A stretch of DNA of 64,000 nucleotides from Nitrospirillum iridis (GCF_014205765.1 NZ_JACIIZ010000001.1:301718-365717), one strand, 5' to 3'. Shown: positions 26,379 through 36,935, counted from the first letter of the stretch. Notes: generated by a model from the letters alone, not told the origin. Made by a program: numbers and translations.

Positions 26379-26399
26379 CGAATTCTGTAACAGAATTCG
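26379..26399. promoter_or_regulatory. Palindrome upstream of the PilZ-like gene
   Basis: CGAATTCTG and CAGAATTCG are separated by TAA (9-bp arms). It lies 26 bases upstream of the PilZ-like start codon. It may be an operator or a 5' UTR hairpin. Its AT content contrasts with the GC-rich surroundings. Confidence 0.45.
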
Positions 26400-26519
26400 G
26401 CGGTTTTTACGAGGGGGGCTGGTCAGAGCAAAGGGAGGGGGAGTCGGTCTCGCCGTCCCCGAGAGGAGGTACGGCCTGGGTTCGGGGTGTCCGTAGGCAG
26501 GCCACACCCTGGGAACCGG

Positions 26520-26547
26520 GGCGGCGTGGGGGTACTCCCACGCCGCC
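26520..26547. other. Strong hairpin between carA and the PilZ-like gene
   Basis: GGCGGCGTGGG (26520-26530) and CCCACGCCGCC (26537-26547) form a perfect 11-bp stem with a 6-base loop. It lies 43 bases beyond the carA stop. On the minus strand no T-tract follows, so it may be a terminator of reduced strength, a processing or stabilising hairpin, or part of a structured RNA. Confidence 0.5.
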
Positions 26548-26589
26548 ATTTTGCTTAACGAATACTTGCCCGGGCTAACGGGCGTCCGG

Positions 26590-27774
26590 TCACCGGGCGG
26601 CGATGTTCTCGACGAACCGGTCGAACAGATAGTGGCTGTCCTCCGGTCCGGGGCTCGCTTCCGGGTGGTACTGCACGGAGAACACGGGCTTGTCCTTCAG
26701 GCGGATGCCTTCGTTGCTGCCGTCGAACAGCGAGACATGGGTGACCTCCACCGTGTCCGGCAGGCTTTCCGGCAGGACGACGAAGCCGTGGTTCTGGCTG
26801 GTGATCTCCACCCGGCCGGTGGCCAGGTCCTTCACCGGATGGTTGGCGCCGCGGTGGCCCTTTTCCATCTTGGTGGTCTTGCCGCCCAGCGCCAGGGCCA
26901 GCAGCTGGTGACCCAGGCAGATGCCGAACAGGGGCACGCCGCTGGCCACGATCTGTTGGATCATGGGCACGGCATAGGCGCCGGTGGCGGCCGGATCGCC
27001 AGGGCCGTTCGACAGGAAGACGCCATCGGGCTTGTGGCCCAGGATCTCCTCGGCGGTGGCGGTGGCGGGCACCACCGTCACGCGGCAGCCGGCATTGGCC
27101 AGGCAGCGCAGGATGTTGCGCTTGGCGCCGAAGTCGACGGCCACCACGTGGTGCTTGGGATCGGTCTGCCGGCCATAGCCGCCGGCGATGGTCCAGGTGC
27201 TCTCGTCCCAGGTGAAGGTCTGGCCGCAGGTCACGTCCTTGGCCAGGTCCATGCCCTCCAGGCCGGGCCAGGCTTTGGCCTGGGCCACCAGGGCGTCCAG
27301 GTCGAACTTGCCGTCGGGGGCGTGGGCGATGACGCCGTTGGGGGCGCCCAGATCGCGGATGCGGCGGGTCAGGGCGCGGGTGTCCAGGCCGCCCAGGCCA
27401 ACCAGGCCGTGGCTTTTCAGCCAGGCGTCCAGGCCGCGGGTGGCGCGCCAGTTCGACGGCTCGGTGATGTCGGCGCGCAGGATCAGGCCGCGCGCGGCGG
27501 GGGTCACCGTCTCGATGTCCTCATCGTTGGTGCCGACGTTGCCGATGTGCGGGAAGGTGAAGGTGATGATCTGGCCGGCGTAGGACGGGTCGGTCAGGAT
27601 TTCCTGGTAGCCGGTCATGGAGGTGTTGAAGCACACCTCCCCCACCGAATGGCCGGCGGCGCCGATGCCCTTGCCCCAGAGGACGCTGCCATCCGCCAGG
27701 ACCAACACGCCGGTTGCGCCCTCAGGCTGCGACGGGCAGGGCTGCGAGGGGCGGGTGGGGGTGGGGGCGGTCAT
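26590..27774 (-). CDS. carA: Carbamoyl phosphate synthase small subunit
   Basis: The 394-residue glutamine amidotransferase subunit supplies ammonia to CarB. The nucleophile is C286 in GICLGHQLLALALGG, and the His/Glu pair lies in YHPEASPGPED. The N-terminal carbamoyl-phosphate-synthase domain shows FNTSMTGYQEILTDPSY. The start is placed at ATG 27774 (MTAPTPTRPS); the longer frame to 27837 adds 21 residues without support. The N-terminus has a Pro/Ser/Gln-rich extension of about 20 residues before the conserved core. carB is on the same strand downstream. Confidence 0.97.
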   Translation of the reverse strand: MTAPTPTRPSQPCPSQPEGATGVLVLADGSVLWGKGIGAAGHSVGEVCFNTSMTGYQEILTDPSYAGQIITFTFPHIGNVGTNDEDIETVTPAARGLILRADITEPSNWRATRGLDAWLKSHGLVGLGGLDTRALTRRIRDLGAPNGVIAHAPDGKFDLDALVAQAKAWPGLEGMDLAKDVTCGQTFTWDESTWTIAGGYGRQTDPKHHVVAVDFGAKRNILRCLANAGCRVTVVPATATAEEILGHKPDGVFLSNGPGDPAATGAYAVPMIQQIVASGVPLFGICLGHQLLALALGGKTTKMEKGHRGANHPVKDLATGRVEITSQNHGFVVLPESLPDTVEVTHVSLFDGSNEGIRLKDKPVFSVQYHPEASPGPEDSHYLFDRFVENIAAR

Positions 27775-28161
27775 CGCTTCATTCCATCTGCTGCGGAACG
27801 CGCCACCGGGATGCGGCCCCGGCGGGCGTCCTCTCATCTCGACCGGCCGACCGTGGACGCGCGCCTAAGTGAGGGGAGGGAACCGCCCCCTTGATCTCTT
27901 GAGCGCGGGCATGCCGCGCGGGCCGCCCAATGTCGTCGGAAATTCTTCTGTCACATAGAGAACACGGCCCGCCGGGTCAAGCGATGGCCCCCATGCTCGC
28001 GGCGCGGGGGCCCCTCCGCCATCTGGGCGCTGGCGCTCCCGGGGTTGGGCGGGTAAGGTTCGTCCTTCCCCATTGATTGGCTTTCACCCCGGTACGGCCC
28101 CCCAAGGACTTGTGGCCCGGGGCGGATGCCGGTTGCCGCGAACCTTGAGGATACTGACGCC
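27775..28161. other. Divergent intergenic region between carA and yqeY
   Basis: I find no gene or RNA in these 387 bases. It must contain the promoters for carA (minus) and the yqeY-dnaG-rpoD side (plus). The most AT-rich part is near 27937-27960 (GGAAATTCTTCTGTCACATAG). Confidence 0.4.
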
Positions 28162-28620
28162 ATGCTGCGCGCGCGTTTAACCGAAGCCATGAAGGACGCC
28201 ATGCGGGCCAAGGACCAGCGGACGCTGGGCGCCGTCCGTCTGATCCTGGCCGCGCTGAAGGACCGCGATATCGCCGCCCGCCCCGGCGGCAACACCGAGG
28301 GCATCAGCGATGCTGAGATCGCCAGCATGCTGCAGGGCATGGTGAAGCAGCGCCGCGAATCCGTCACCCTGTACCGCCAGGGCGGCCGTGAGGAACTGGC
28401 GCTCCAGGAAGAGGGCGAGATCGCCGTCATCGAGACCTTCCTGCCCAAGCAGATGACCGAGGACGAGGTGAAGGCCGCCATCGCCGACGCCGTGGCCGAG
28501 ACCGGTGCCGCCGGCATCCAGGGCATGGGCAAGGTCATGGCCGCGCTGAAGGCCAAGTACGCCGGCCAGATGGACTTCTCCCGCGCCGGCCCGCTGGTCA
28601 AGGCGGCGCTGGGCGCCTGA
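28162..28620 (+). CDS. GatB/YqeY domain protein
   Basis: The 152-residue YqeY-family protein has the GatB C-terminal-like tRNA-binding fold, here free-standing. Motifs are MLRARLTEAMKDAMRAKDQRT at the start, LPKQMTEDEVKAAI and GIQGMGKVMAALKAKYAGQMD near the end. It is commonly found next to dnaG and rpoD in alphaproteobacteria, as here. The start is ATG 28162, 20 bases downstream of a GAGG site. Its role is thought to be tRNA-related but is not established. Confidence 0.92.
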   Translation: MLRARLTEAMKDAMRAKDQRTLGAVRLILAALKDRDIAARPGGNTEGISDAEIASMLQGMVKQRRESVTLYRQGGREELALQEEGEIAVIETFLPKQMTEDEVKAAIADAVAETGAAGIQGMGKVMAALKAKYAGQMDFSRAGPLVKAALGA

Positions 28621-28706
28621 TGCCCGGTCGGGGCGGGGCCGCTGACGGCCCCGTTCCCGGCGCTTTTCGTTGTGCCTGATCCTGTCTTTGGAATCGCCCA
28701 CCGCCC

Positions 28707-30569
28707 ATGGCCCTGCCGCCCCAATTCCTGGAAGAGCTGCGGAACCGGCTGACCCTGTCGGACGTGGTGATGCGGCGCGTGCGCCTGCAGCGGGCGGGGC
28801 GGGAATTCCGCGCGCCTTGTCCCTTCCATAACGAAAAGACGCCCAGCTTCTACGTCAACGACCAGAAGGGCTTCTTCCACTGCTTTGGCTGCGGCGCCCA
28901 CGGCGACGTCATCGGCTTCGTCATGCGGCAGGACAACCTGTCCTTCATGGAGGCGGTGGAGCTGCTGGCGCCCGACGCCGGCCTGACGGTGCCCAAGGCC
29001 ACCCCGCAGGACCGCCAGCGCTTCGAACGGGAAAAGTCGCTCTACGACCTTGTGGAGCGGGCCACACGCTGGTTCGAGGGACAGTTGCGGGCGCCGGTGG
29101 GGCGCCATGGCCTGGCCTATCTGCGCGGCCGTGGGCTGGATGATGAGGCCATGGCCCGGTTCCGCCTGGGCTACGCGCCTAGCGACGGCGCGGGCCTGCG
29201 CGCCGAATTGGTCACCGCCGGCTATACCGAGGCCGACATGGTGGAGGCCGGGCTGTTCAAGCGGCCGGAGGATGGCCGGGCCCCCTTTCCCTTCTTCCGC
29301 AACCGCGTCCTGTTCCCCGTCACCGACCGGCGCGGCCGGGTGGTGGCCTTCGGCGGCCGCATCCTGGAAGGCGACGGGCCCAAATACATCAACTCGGCCG
29401 AGAACCCGCTGTTCCACAAGGGTGACATCCTCTACGGCATGAGCCGGGCGCGCCAGGCGGCGGCCGATGGCAAGCCGTTGATCGTCACCGAAGGCTATAT
29501 GGACGTCATCGCCAGCGTCATGGCTGGGTTCGAGGGGGCGGTGGCGCCCCTGGGGACGGCGCTGACCGAAACCCAGATCCAGGTGCTGTGGAAGCTGGCG
29601 CCGGAAGGCCAGCGCATCCCCATCCTCTGCTTCGACGGCGACAACGCCGGCCGGCGCGCCGCCTTCCGCGCGGTGGAGCGCATCCTGCCGCTGCTGGTCC
29701 CCGACCATTCCGTCCGCGTCGCCTTCATGCCGGAGAAGGAAGACCCCGACAGCCTGATCCGGGGTGGCGGCGCCGCCGCTTTCCAGGCGGTGCTCGACCG
29801 CGCCCGGCCCCTGACGGATGTGTTGTGGGACATGGAGGCGGCGGAGCGCGACCTGGCCCAGCCCGATGCCCAGGCGGGCATGCAGGCGGCGCTGGAGGCG
29901 CAACTGGAGCGCATACCAGACACCCGGGTGCGCGGTGCCTATCAGCGCGCCTTCAAGGACCGGCTGTACCAGCTGGGACGCGCGGCGCGGCCGCCGTTCC
30001 AGGGCGGCGGCACGCCCTTCGTGCGCGGACAGCGGCCGGGGGCCTTGCCCTTCCCCGTGGCGCGGCAGTGGGACAAGCGCTACCGCGCCGGGGCGGAGAT
30101 GGGCTCGGTGCGCGGGCGTGAGCGTTTGCTGCTGGCCGTGGTGCTGAACCACCCGGCCCTGTTCGAGAGCTTGGGCGAGACCCTGGCCATGATCAGCTTC
30201 GCCACCGAGGGGCTGGAGCGGCTGCGCCAGGCGCTGGTCGAACGGCTGTTCCACGATTCGGGACTTGACGCGGACGGCTTACGACGCCACTTGTCAGCAT
30301 GCGGCTTCGCTGAGGAGCTGGATGAGATGCTGGGGGCAGACCTGCCCTCATATGCCCGTCCGGAAGCGACGTTGGATTCCGCCCGCGCGGGCTGGCAGGA
30401 GGTTTGGCTCAATTCCCAGGAACTGGTGTTCCAGACCGAGTTGCGTGAGGCGGAGCGGCGCCTGGCCGAGGATCCCAGCGAGGATACCCTGGCCCGGCTG
30501 ATGGCCCTTAAACGGGAAGAGTTGATACGCCGGGGCCACGCCCTGGATCCGGAGGGCGAAGGCGTCTGA
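28707..30569 (+). CDS. dnaG: DNA primase
   Basis: The 620-residue protein makes RNA primers for replication. The CHC2 zinc ribbon has C38, H41, C59 and C62 (CPFHNEKTPSFYV and FHCFGCGAHGD). The TOPRIM catalytic core follows with VTEGYMDVIAS and FDGDNAGRRAA, then a C-terminal DnaB-interacting region. The length is ordinary for the family. It is 87 bases after yqeY and before rpoD, the usual macromolecular-synthesis arrangement. Confidence 0.97.
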   Translation: MALPPQFLEELRNRLTLSDVVMRRVRLQRAGREFRAPCPFHNEKTPSFYVNDQKGFFHCFGCGAHGDVIGFVMRQDNLSFMEAVELLAPDAGLTVPKATPQDRQRFEREKSLYDLVERATRWFEGQLRAPVGRHGLAYLRGRGLDDEAMARFRLGYAPSDGAGLRAELVTAGYTEADMVEAGLFKRPEDGRAPFPFFRNRVLFPVTDRRGRVVAFGGRILEGDGPKYINSAENPLFHKGDILYGMSRARQAAADGKPLIVTEGYMDVIASVMAGFEGAVAPLGTALTETQIQVLWKLAPEGQRIPILCFDGDNAGRRAAFRAVERILPLLVPDHSVRVAFMPEKEDPDSLIRGGGAAAFQAVLDRARPLTDVLWDMEAAERDLAQPDAQAGMQAALEAQLERIPDTRVRGAYQRAFKDRLYQLGRAARPPFQGGGTPFVRGQRPGALPFPVARQWDKRYRAGAEMGSVRGRERLLLAVVLNHPALFESLGETLAMISFATEGLERLRQALVERLFHDSGLDADGLRRHLSACGFAEELDEMLGADLPSYARPEATLDSARAGWQEVWLNSQELVFQTELREAERRLAEDPSEDTLARLMALKREELIRRGHALDPEGEGV

Positions 30570-31043
30570 CGCCCACGCCCGAGGCGGCCCCGTACCGGGC
30601 GGGGCGGTTCCCCCCGAAGGCGGGGCGGGGCCGAAATTGGTTTTGAGTGACGACGCGTTGGGGAGCGACGATTACGCGAAAAGGCTGTAGGGGTCCGGCA
30701 CGGACGGACGGTTAGGAACGGATGGCGGGGTGGCGTGGCCGGGGTTTTCGTCCGGTGCGGCACCTTTTTTTCGTCCTTGCCCCTGTTTTTGGTGGGATCC
30801 AGCGCTTTCTTTGGGTATCGGGTGTGCCTCGTAATTCGAGAAGTGTCAGGTCGGCCGTGCGCCCGGTTATCGGGCCCCGCCAGTTTGATCCGAGTGGTGG
30901 GTGCCCAAGAGCGCGGGCGCCCCATGGTGAGTAAGGGTATGGGTTGAGTAAGGGTATGGGCCGGCGCCCAAGGAAAGCCGGCGTCAGGGTTGAACCGGCA
31001 TTCCAGTTGGTTTGCATTTCAGTTAGTCGGGGACATTGAGCGA
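30570..31043. other. Intergenic region between dnaG and rpoD
   Basis: I see no gene in these 474 bases. It contains a short GGTG-CGG-CACC hairpin followed by seven T (30754-30771), a weak possible terminator for dnaG. It also holds a 16-base tandem repeat (30928-30960). TTGAAC at 30990-30995 could be a -35 element for rpoD, but I see no clear -10. Confidence 0.45.
30928..30960 (+). repeat. Tandem direct repeat upstream of rpoD
   Basis: TGAGTAAGGGTATGGG occurs at 30928-30943 and again at 30945-30960, with one base between and no mismatch. It ends 83 bases before the rpoD start codon. It may be a protein-binding site or a slipped-strand duplication. Confidence 0.9.
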
Positions 31044-33038
<1,995 letters not shown>

Positions 33039-33065
33039 TCCCTACCGGGCTCAGGCACGTGAACG

Positions 33066-33098
33066 AAAAGGGCGGCTCCCATCGGGGCCGCCCTTTTT
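33066..33098 (+). terminator. Rho-independent terminator of rpoD
   Basis: AAAAGGGCGGC (33066-33076) and GCCGCCCTTTT (33087-33097) form an 11-bp stem with a T-tract end. Confidence 0.92.
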
Positions 33099-33170
33099 GC
33101 ATGGGGGAATGGGCGCTGATAGGCTTGCCGTGCTACATCTCCGGGTATCGTTCAGGATTGAGAGGAACGG

Positions 33171-34285
33171 GTGAAGCGCTTGCTGATCGGTATTGCCGTG
33201 TGCGTGGTTGCCGCGGTCGCGCTTGGTTTGATCGTGCTGGCGGTTCCGTTTTTGAGAACGCTGGCGACTGTCTTCGTCGTCCTTCTGGCCATCTCCGTCC
33301 CTCCGAAACCAGGGCCTGTCCCTCACGACATGCTGGACTACAAGGTGGAGAAGGAGCTGCCATTCTCGCAGCCCACCGGCGTTGCCTGGAATGGGGATGG
33401 GTCCCGTCTTGCCGTGTTGATGGGCAGGTCCCTGGCTATTGTCGATACACATGACTGGCACACGGTCGGGGAGTTCTCGGGTATTGGGGCGAGCTTTTCG
33501 CGGTGTGCTTTTTCACCAAGGACAACAATGTCATCGCCCCATTGGTGCCGCATGATGATGTAGATCGGAACTCTTTCGCGGCTGTTTGGGACGGCACGGA
33601 CGGTCATCTGATCAGGCGGATTGAAAAGCCGTTGGAACTGCGTGCTAGTGTCGGTCAGGTCGGCGCCTGTGACCTGTCGCCAGATGGGACGATGTTCGCC
33701 GCCGCTGGAGCCGGAATAGATAGCAGGGTCGTGATCTACAGCACGACCGATTGGTCTGTTGTTGCGGTGAACGCCTTCTCCGAGGGGGCGTCAAGGCGTA
33801 CCTCTATCTCGGCCATTCGCTTTCTTCATCAGTCGCGGCGTATTGCCGTGGCGAGCATAGGCGCCTTGTTCATTTCCGACATTGGCGATGGCGAGAACCG
33901 GAGCCCTGTCCTGCGGCCCCTAGGGGAGTTGTCGTTTCACTCTCTCGATGTTGATGAGGAGGATCAGCAGGTGTTCGTGGGCGGAGAATGGGTGCCAAAG
34001 GGCGTCCAGGGAATGTCACCCCTCGTCGCCTACAACCTGAAATCCGATACGGCCATGCCGATGCAGGACCTAGGCGCGCGCGGCATCCAGTCCATTCGCT
34101 GGCTTGGTGATGGTCGGCTGCTCGTAAGTACTGCGGATTCAAATAAAATTCTGATGATAGATCAGACGCTTACGTCGCGCTTTTCGCAGGCGGTGGGGAT
34201 TTACGAAAATCTTTATGACGCCGCTGTGGGCGGCGACCGTCTTGCGGTCATCTGGGGAAACAGGGTTGTGATCTACCGGCGATGA
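33171..34285 (+). pseudogene. Membrane-anchored beta-propeller-like protein, frameshifted
   Basis: Two overlapping frames read like one protein. The first (33171 to about 33500) starts with two hydrophobic segments (LLIGIAVCVVAAVALG, TVFVVLLAIS) and then WNGDGSRLAVLMGRSLAIVDT. The second (from about 33503 to 34285) continues with CDLSPDGTMFAAAGAGIDSR, SISAIRFLHQSRRIAVAS and WLGDGRLLVSTADSNKILMI. These blade-like repeats resemble WD40/YncE propellers. The join at 33495-33510 requires a shift from frame 0 to frame 2, as a one-base deletion would give, near CTTTTT. It may be a real mutation or an assembly error. Base composition is less GC-rich than the neighbours, hinting at acquisition. Confidence 0.6.
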
Positions 34286-34322
34286 CACTGGGGAGTTCCA
34301 GTTCGGTACCAAAACCGTGCGC

Positions 34323-34742
34323 CTACTCCAGCAGCATGTCCGCCAAGTTCTTCTTTTTCGCCGCTGCCGGTGCCCTGGCCTTCTTCGGCGCCTTGGCTGG
34401 CGCGCGCAGGGCGGCGCCCACCGCCAGGCGGGCCCAGCGCAGCAACTCGTCGGGGTCGTCCATCGCGCCATCGGGCGGGGTGTAATAGCCCAGCGAGCGG
34501 TGGGGCTTGTCGGCCCAGGGGGTGAAGCGGATGCAGCCGGCGGCCGCGAAGGTGGGCTGGCTGACGGCGTCGGTCTTCAGGTAGAGGGTGTCGTCGCGGG
34601 TGATCAGGGCGAAGTTGCGGCCGTGCAGGGTCAAACCCCGGCCGCCGAACAGGCGGGGCGCCTCAACCGGCCCCCCATATTCGTTTGAAAGCGGGGCCAG
34701 CAGGTCCAGGATGTAGTCGAGAAAGTCGGGAGAGACGGGCAT
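34323..34742 (-). CDS. TfoX N-terminal domain protein
   Basis: The 139-residue product matches the TfoX_N family: FLDYILDLLAPLSNEYGGPVEAPRLFGGRGLTLHGRNFALI, then LYLKTDAVSQPTF and FTPWADKPHRSLGYYTPPD. A lysine/alanine-rich C-terminal tail (APAKAPKKARAPAAAKKK) follows. In gammaproteobacteria the related Sxy/TfoX promotes competence-gene expression. The stand-alone N-terminal domain in alphaproteobacteria has no settled role. It is on the same strand as sspB, 28 bases after its stop. Confidence 0.88.
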   Translation of the reverse strand: MPVSPDFLDYILDLLAPLSNEYGGPVEAPRLFGGRGLTLHGRNFALITRDDTLYLKTDAVSQPTFAAAGCIRFTPWADKPHRSLGYYTPPDGAMDDPDELLRWARLAVGAALRAPAKAPKKARAPAAAKKKNLADMLLE

Positions 34743-34769
34743 AGGCGACGCTCCCCGGCCGTGTCCGGC

Positions 34770-35255
34770 TTACTTCTTGCGGAAGGCGTCCAGCGCCACG
34801 ACGGTGCCGCCCTGCTTGGGCGCGTCCTCGTCCTCACCCTCGGCGGGGGCGGGCTCTTCCTCGACGGCCTCGTCCACCACGTCTTCCCCTTCCTCCTCAT
34901 CGGGCGGCTGGAATTGCAGGGCGAAGTTCACCGAGGGGTCGGCGAAGGTGGTGATGGCGGCCATGGGCACCACCAGGCGCTCATGGCTGCCGTTGAAGCT
35001 GAGGGTGACTTCCACCCGCTCGTCATTCACGTCCAGGCCATAGAACTGGTATTGCAGGACGATGGTGATCTCATCCGGGTATTTGGCGCGCAGGAATTCC
35101 GGCATGCGCACACCCGGATACTGGGTGCGGAAGCTGATGAAGAAATGGTGCTCCCCGGGCAAGCCATGTTCCTGCACTTCCCTCAGCGCATCGCGCACAA
35201 CCCGGCGCAGGGCGGCCTCGACCATACGGTCGTAGCGAAGGAGATCAGTGGACAT
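34770..35255 (-). CDS. sspB: SspB-type ClpXP adaptor
   Basis: The 161-residue product is the alphaproteobacterial SspB. YDRMVEAALRRVVRDALREV begins the fold, FFISFRTQYPGVRMPEFLRAKYPDEITIVLQYQFYGLDV forms the peptide-binding core and an acidic linker (EEEGEDVVDEAVEEEPAPAEGEDED) precedes the C-terminal ClpX-binding tail GGTVVALDAFRKK. SspB binds the ssrA tag and delivers tagged proteins to ClpXP. The start is ATG 35255; an earlier in-frame start at 35324 is not supported. The ssrA gene itself lies directly upstream on the same strand. Confidence 0.95.
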   Translation of the reverse strand: MSTDLLRYDRMVEAALRRVVRDALREVQEHGLPGEHHFFISFRTQYPGVRMPEFLRAKYPDEITIVLQYQFYGLDVNDERVEVTLSFNGSHERLVVPMAAITTFADPSVNFALQFQPPDEEEGEDVVDEAVEEEPAPAEGEDEDAPKQGGTVVALDAFRKK

Positions 35256-35386
35256 GGCAGGCAAAACGCTCCGGTAGCGGGATGATGACGTCACCAATAG
35301 ACCCGCCCGCCGCGCAATTTGCAAGCCTGGGCGCGCGAAAGCGCTGGCGGGGCAGGGCGGACATAGCCGCCTATCCTTGTTCTGTC

Positions 35387-35442
35387 GAGAGGGATCGCGG
35401 AACCCAAGGCGCCCTGGGGTGCCTTGTCGCGGATCCGCTCTC
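35387..35442 (-). other. Long imperfect hairpin between ssrA and sspB
   Basis: GAGAG (35387-35391) pairs with CTCTC (35438-35442), GGATC with GATCC, GCG with CGC and AAGGC (35406-35410) with GCCTT (35421-35425). The result is a stem of about 18 pairs with small internal loops. It follows the tmRNA coding piece on the minus strand and has no T-tract. It could be an RNase III-type processing site or part of the precursor. Confidence 0.55.
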
Positions 35443-35445
35443 TTA

Positions 35446-35720
35446 AAGTGGGGGGCTTCTGTTGCCGGGTGCCCCCCGAACCCCGTTCTTAGCTAACCAC
35501 TAACACCCCGTTGAGGGTATTAGGCGGCCATGCGAAGAGCAGGCGCCGTGTTATCGTTGGCACCTATAAAACGGCCCGATGACGGCGGAACCATGCCGAG
35601 CGAAAACCATGCCTTTACCACGCACGTCGATCCTAATTCGCCCCCATGATGGTGGAGGCGCCGGGTACCGCCCCCGGGTCCGTAACGCTTATTCCGCAAG
35701 GCGTTTATCGCCATAGTCGG
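35446..35720 (-). ncRNA. ssrA: Permuted two-piece tmRNA
   Basis: The minus strand shows the alphaproteobacterial permuted order. The acceptor piece comes first, with the T-arm CCGGG-7-CCCGG (35677-35661), CGCCTCC and ACCA ending at 35650. A 4-base spacer TCAT follows, then the coding piece beginning GGGGGCG at 35645. The two acceptor strands pair fully, with G3-U70, the alanyl-tRNA synthetase determinant. GGATCGACG is the D-loop region. The tag frame reads ANDNTAPALRMAA then TAA (35561-35520). The 3' hairpin GGGGGGC/GCCCCCC lies at 35450-35477. The outer ends are approximate. The T-loop (GGCGGTA) departs from the usual TTCRANN. Confidence 0.92.
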
Positions 35721-35731
35721 GCGAACCCGAC

Positions 35732-35750
35732 GTCCCTAATATAGGGACGC
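35732..35750. promoter_or_regulatory. Palindrome upstream of ssrA, possible promoter/operator
   Basis: CGTCCCTA and TAGGGACG arms around ATA form a 19-base inverted repeat. Read on the minus strand it contains TATATT, a plausible -10 for ssrA. No good -35 is visible. Confidence 0.4.
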
Positions 35751-35958
35751 GGGGGGCGTCGCGCTAGTCCCCTGTCGGGATTAGGCATGCCGGCCGGCAC
35801 ATGGCCCGGTTGCGCCCCGGGTCGATCTGGCCCCCCCACCGGCCCGGCCACCGCCCCTGGGGGGCCGGCATACCGGATCGTCACCACATTATGTGGCGTC
35901 GCGCCGCCGACGTGTCGTAACGTCGCCGCGACGTCCTGCATCGCGTGAGGGGCCCGCC

Positions 35959-36849
35959 ATGGCGCATCCGGAATACCAGTACCTGTCGCTGCTGCGCCGC
36001 CTGATCGACCAGGGTGTGGCCCGGGTGGACCGCACCGGCGTGGGCACCAAGGCGCTGTTCGGCGAGCAGATGCGTTTCGACCTGTCGGCCGGCTTCCCCC
36101 TGCTGACCACCAAGAAGATTTTCCACCGCCAGGCCATCCACGAGATGCTGTGGTTCCTGTCGGGCGACACCAGCATCCGTCCGCTGCTGGCCAACAAGGT
36201 GCGCATCTGGACGGACTGGCCGCTGGCCAACTACCGCAAGAAGACGGGCGAGACCATTTCCCAGGAGGATTTCGAGGCCCGTGTCCTGGCCGACGATGCC
36301 TTCGCCGCCCAATGGGGCGATCTGGGCCCCGTTTACGGCAAGCAGTGGCGGCGGTGGCAGGGGCCGGACGGCCGGGTCATCGATCAGATCCAGGACCTGG
36401 TCGACGGCATCCGCACCAACCCCACCAGCCGGCGCCTGCTGTTCACCGGCTGGAACGTGGCCGACCTGCCGGACATGGCGCTGCCGCCCTGCCACATGAC
36501 CTATCAGTTCTTCGTGGCGGACGGAAAGCTGTCCGGCCTGATCTTCCAGCGCAGCGCCGACACCCTGCTGGGCCTTCCCTGGAACCTGTGCGAAGGCGCC
36601 CTGCTGATCCACATGCTGGCCCATCAGTGCGGCCTGGACGTGGGTGACTTGGTGTGGCAGGGCGGCGACGTCCACCTCTACCTCAACCACGTCCCCCAGG
36701 CGGAAGAGCAGTTGACGCGCGCGCCCCGGCCCTTTCCCCAACTGGTGATCAAGCGCAAGCCGGACAGCCTGTTCGACTATCGCTTCGAGGATTTCGAGAT
36801 CACCGGCTACGATCCCCACCCCCATATCAAGGCCGACGTGGCCGTGTGA
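35959..36849 (+). CDS. thyA: Thymidylate synthase
   Basis: The 296-residue enzyme methylates dUMP to dTMP using methylenetetrahydrofolate. The catalytic cysteine lies in [13 protein letters not shown], with [13 protein letters not shown] and HVYLN-type residues ([10 protein letters not shown]) as family landmarks. The start ATG 35959 begins [15 protein letters not shown], the usual N-terminus. It recycles dihydrofolate made here through FolA, encoded 2.4 kb further on. The normally adjacent thyA and folA are separated here by a serine hydrolase and a MntA/HepT module. Confidence 0.97.
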   Translation: MAHPEYQYLSLLRRLIDQGVARVDRTGVGTKALFGEQMRFDLSAGFPLLTTKKIFHRQAIHEMLWFLSGDTSIRPLLANKVRIWTDWPLANYRKKTGETISQEDFEARVLADDAFAAQWGDLGPVYGKQWRRWQGPDGRVIDQIQDLVDGIRTNPTSRRLLFTGWNVADLPDMALPPCHMTYQFFVADGKLSGLIFQRSADTLLGLPWNLCEGALLIHMLAHQCGLDVGDLVWQGGDVHLYLNHVPQAEEQLTRAPRPFPQLVIKRKPDSLFDYRFEDFEITGYDPHPHIKADVAV

Positions 36850-36935
36850 TTGGCCCCTCGCGGAGTGGCCCTCGGGCCTGCGCCTCCCGCCTGCTACCGT
36901 GTCCCCGAACCAGCGATGAATGAAGCGGGGACGCG

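Noticed and set aside
33495-33515. Programmed -1 frameshifting at CTTTTTC to join the two propeller frames
   Set aside because: In the zero frame the codons are GCT TTT TCA, so the P-site tRNA could not re-pair after a -1 slip; a mutation or error is more likely.
35520-35714. A 64-codon minus-strand frame as a protein gene
   Set aside because: Its last codons are the tmRNA tag, and the rest is the tmRNA coding and acceptor pieces.
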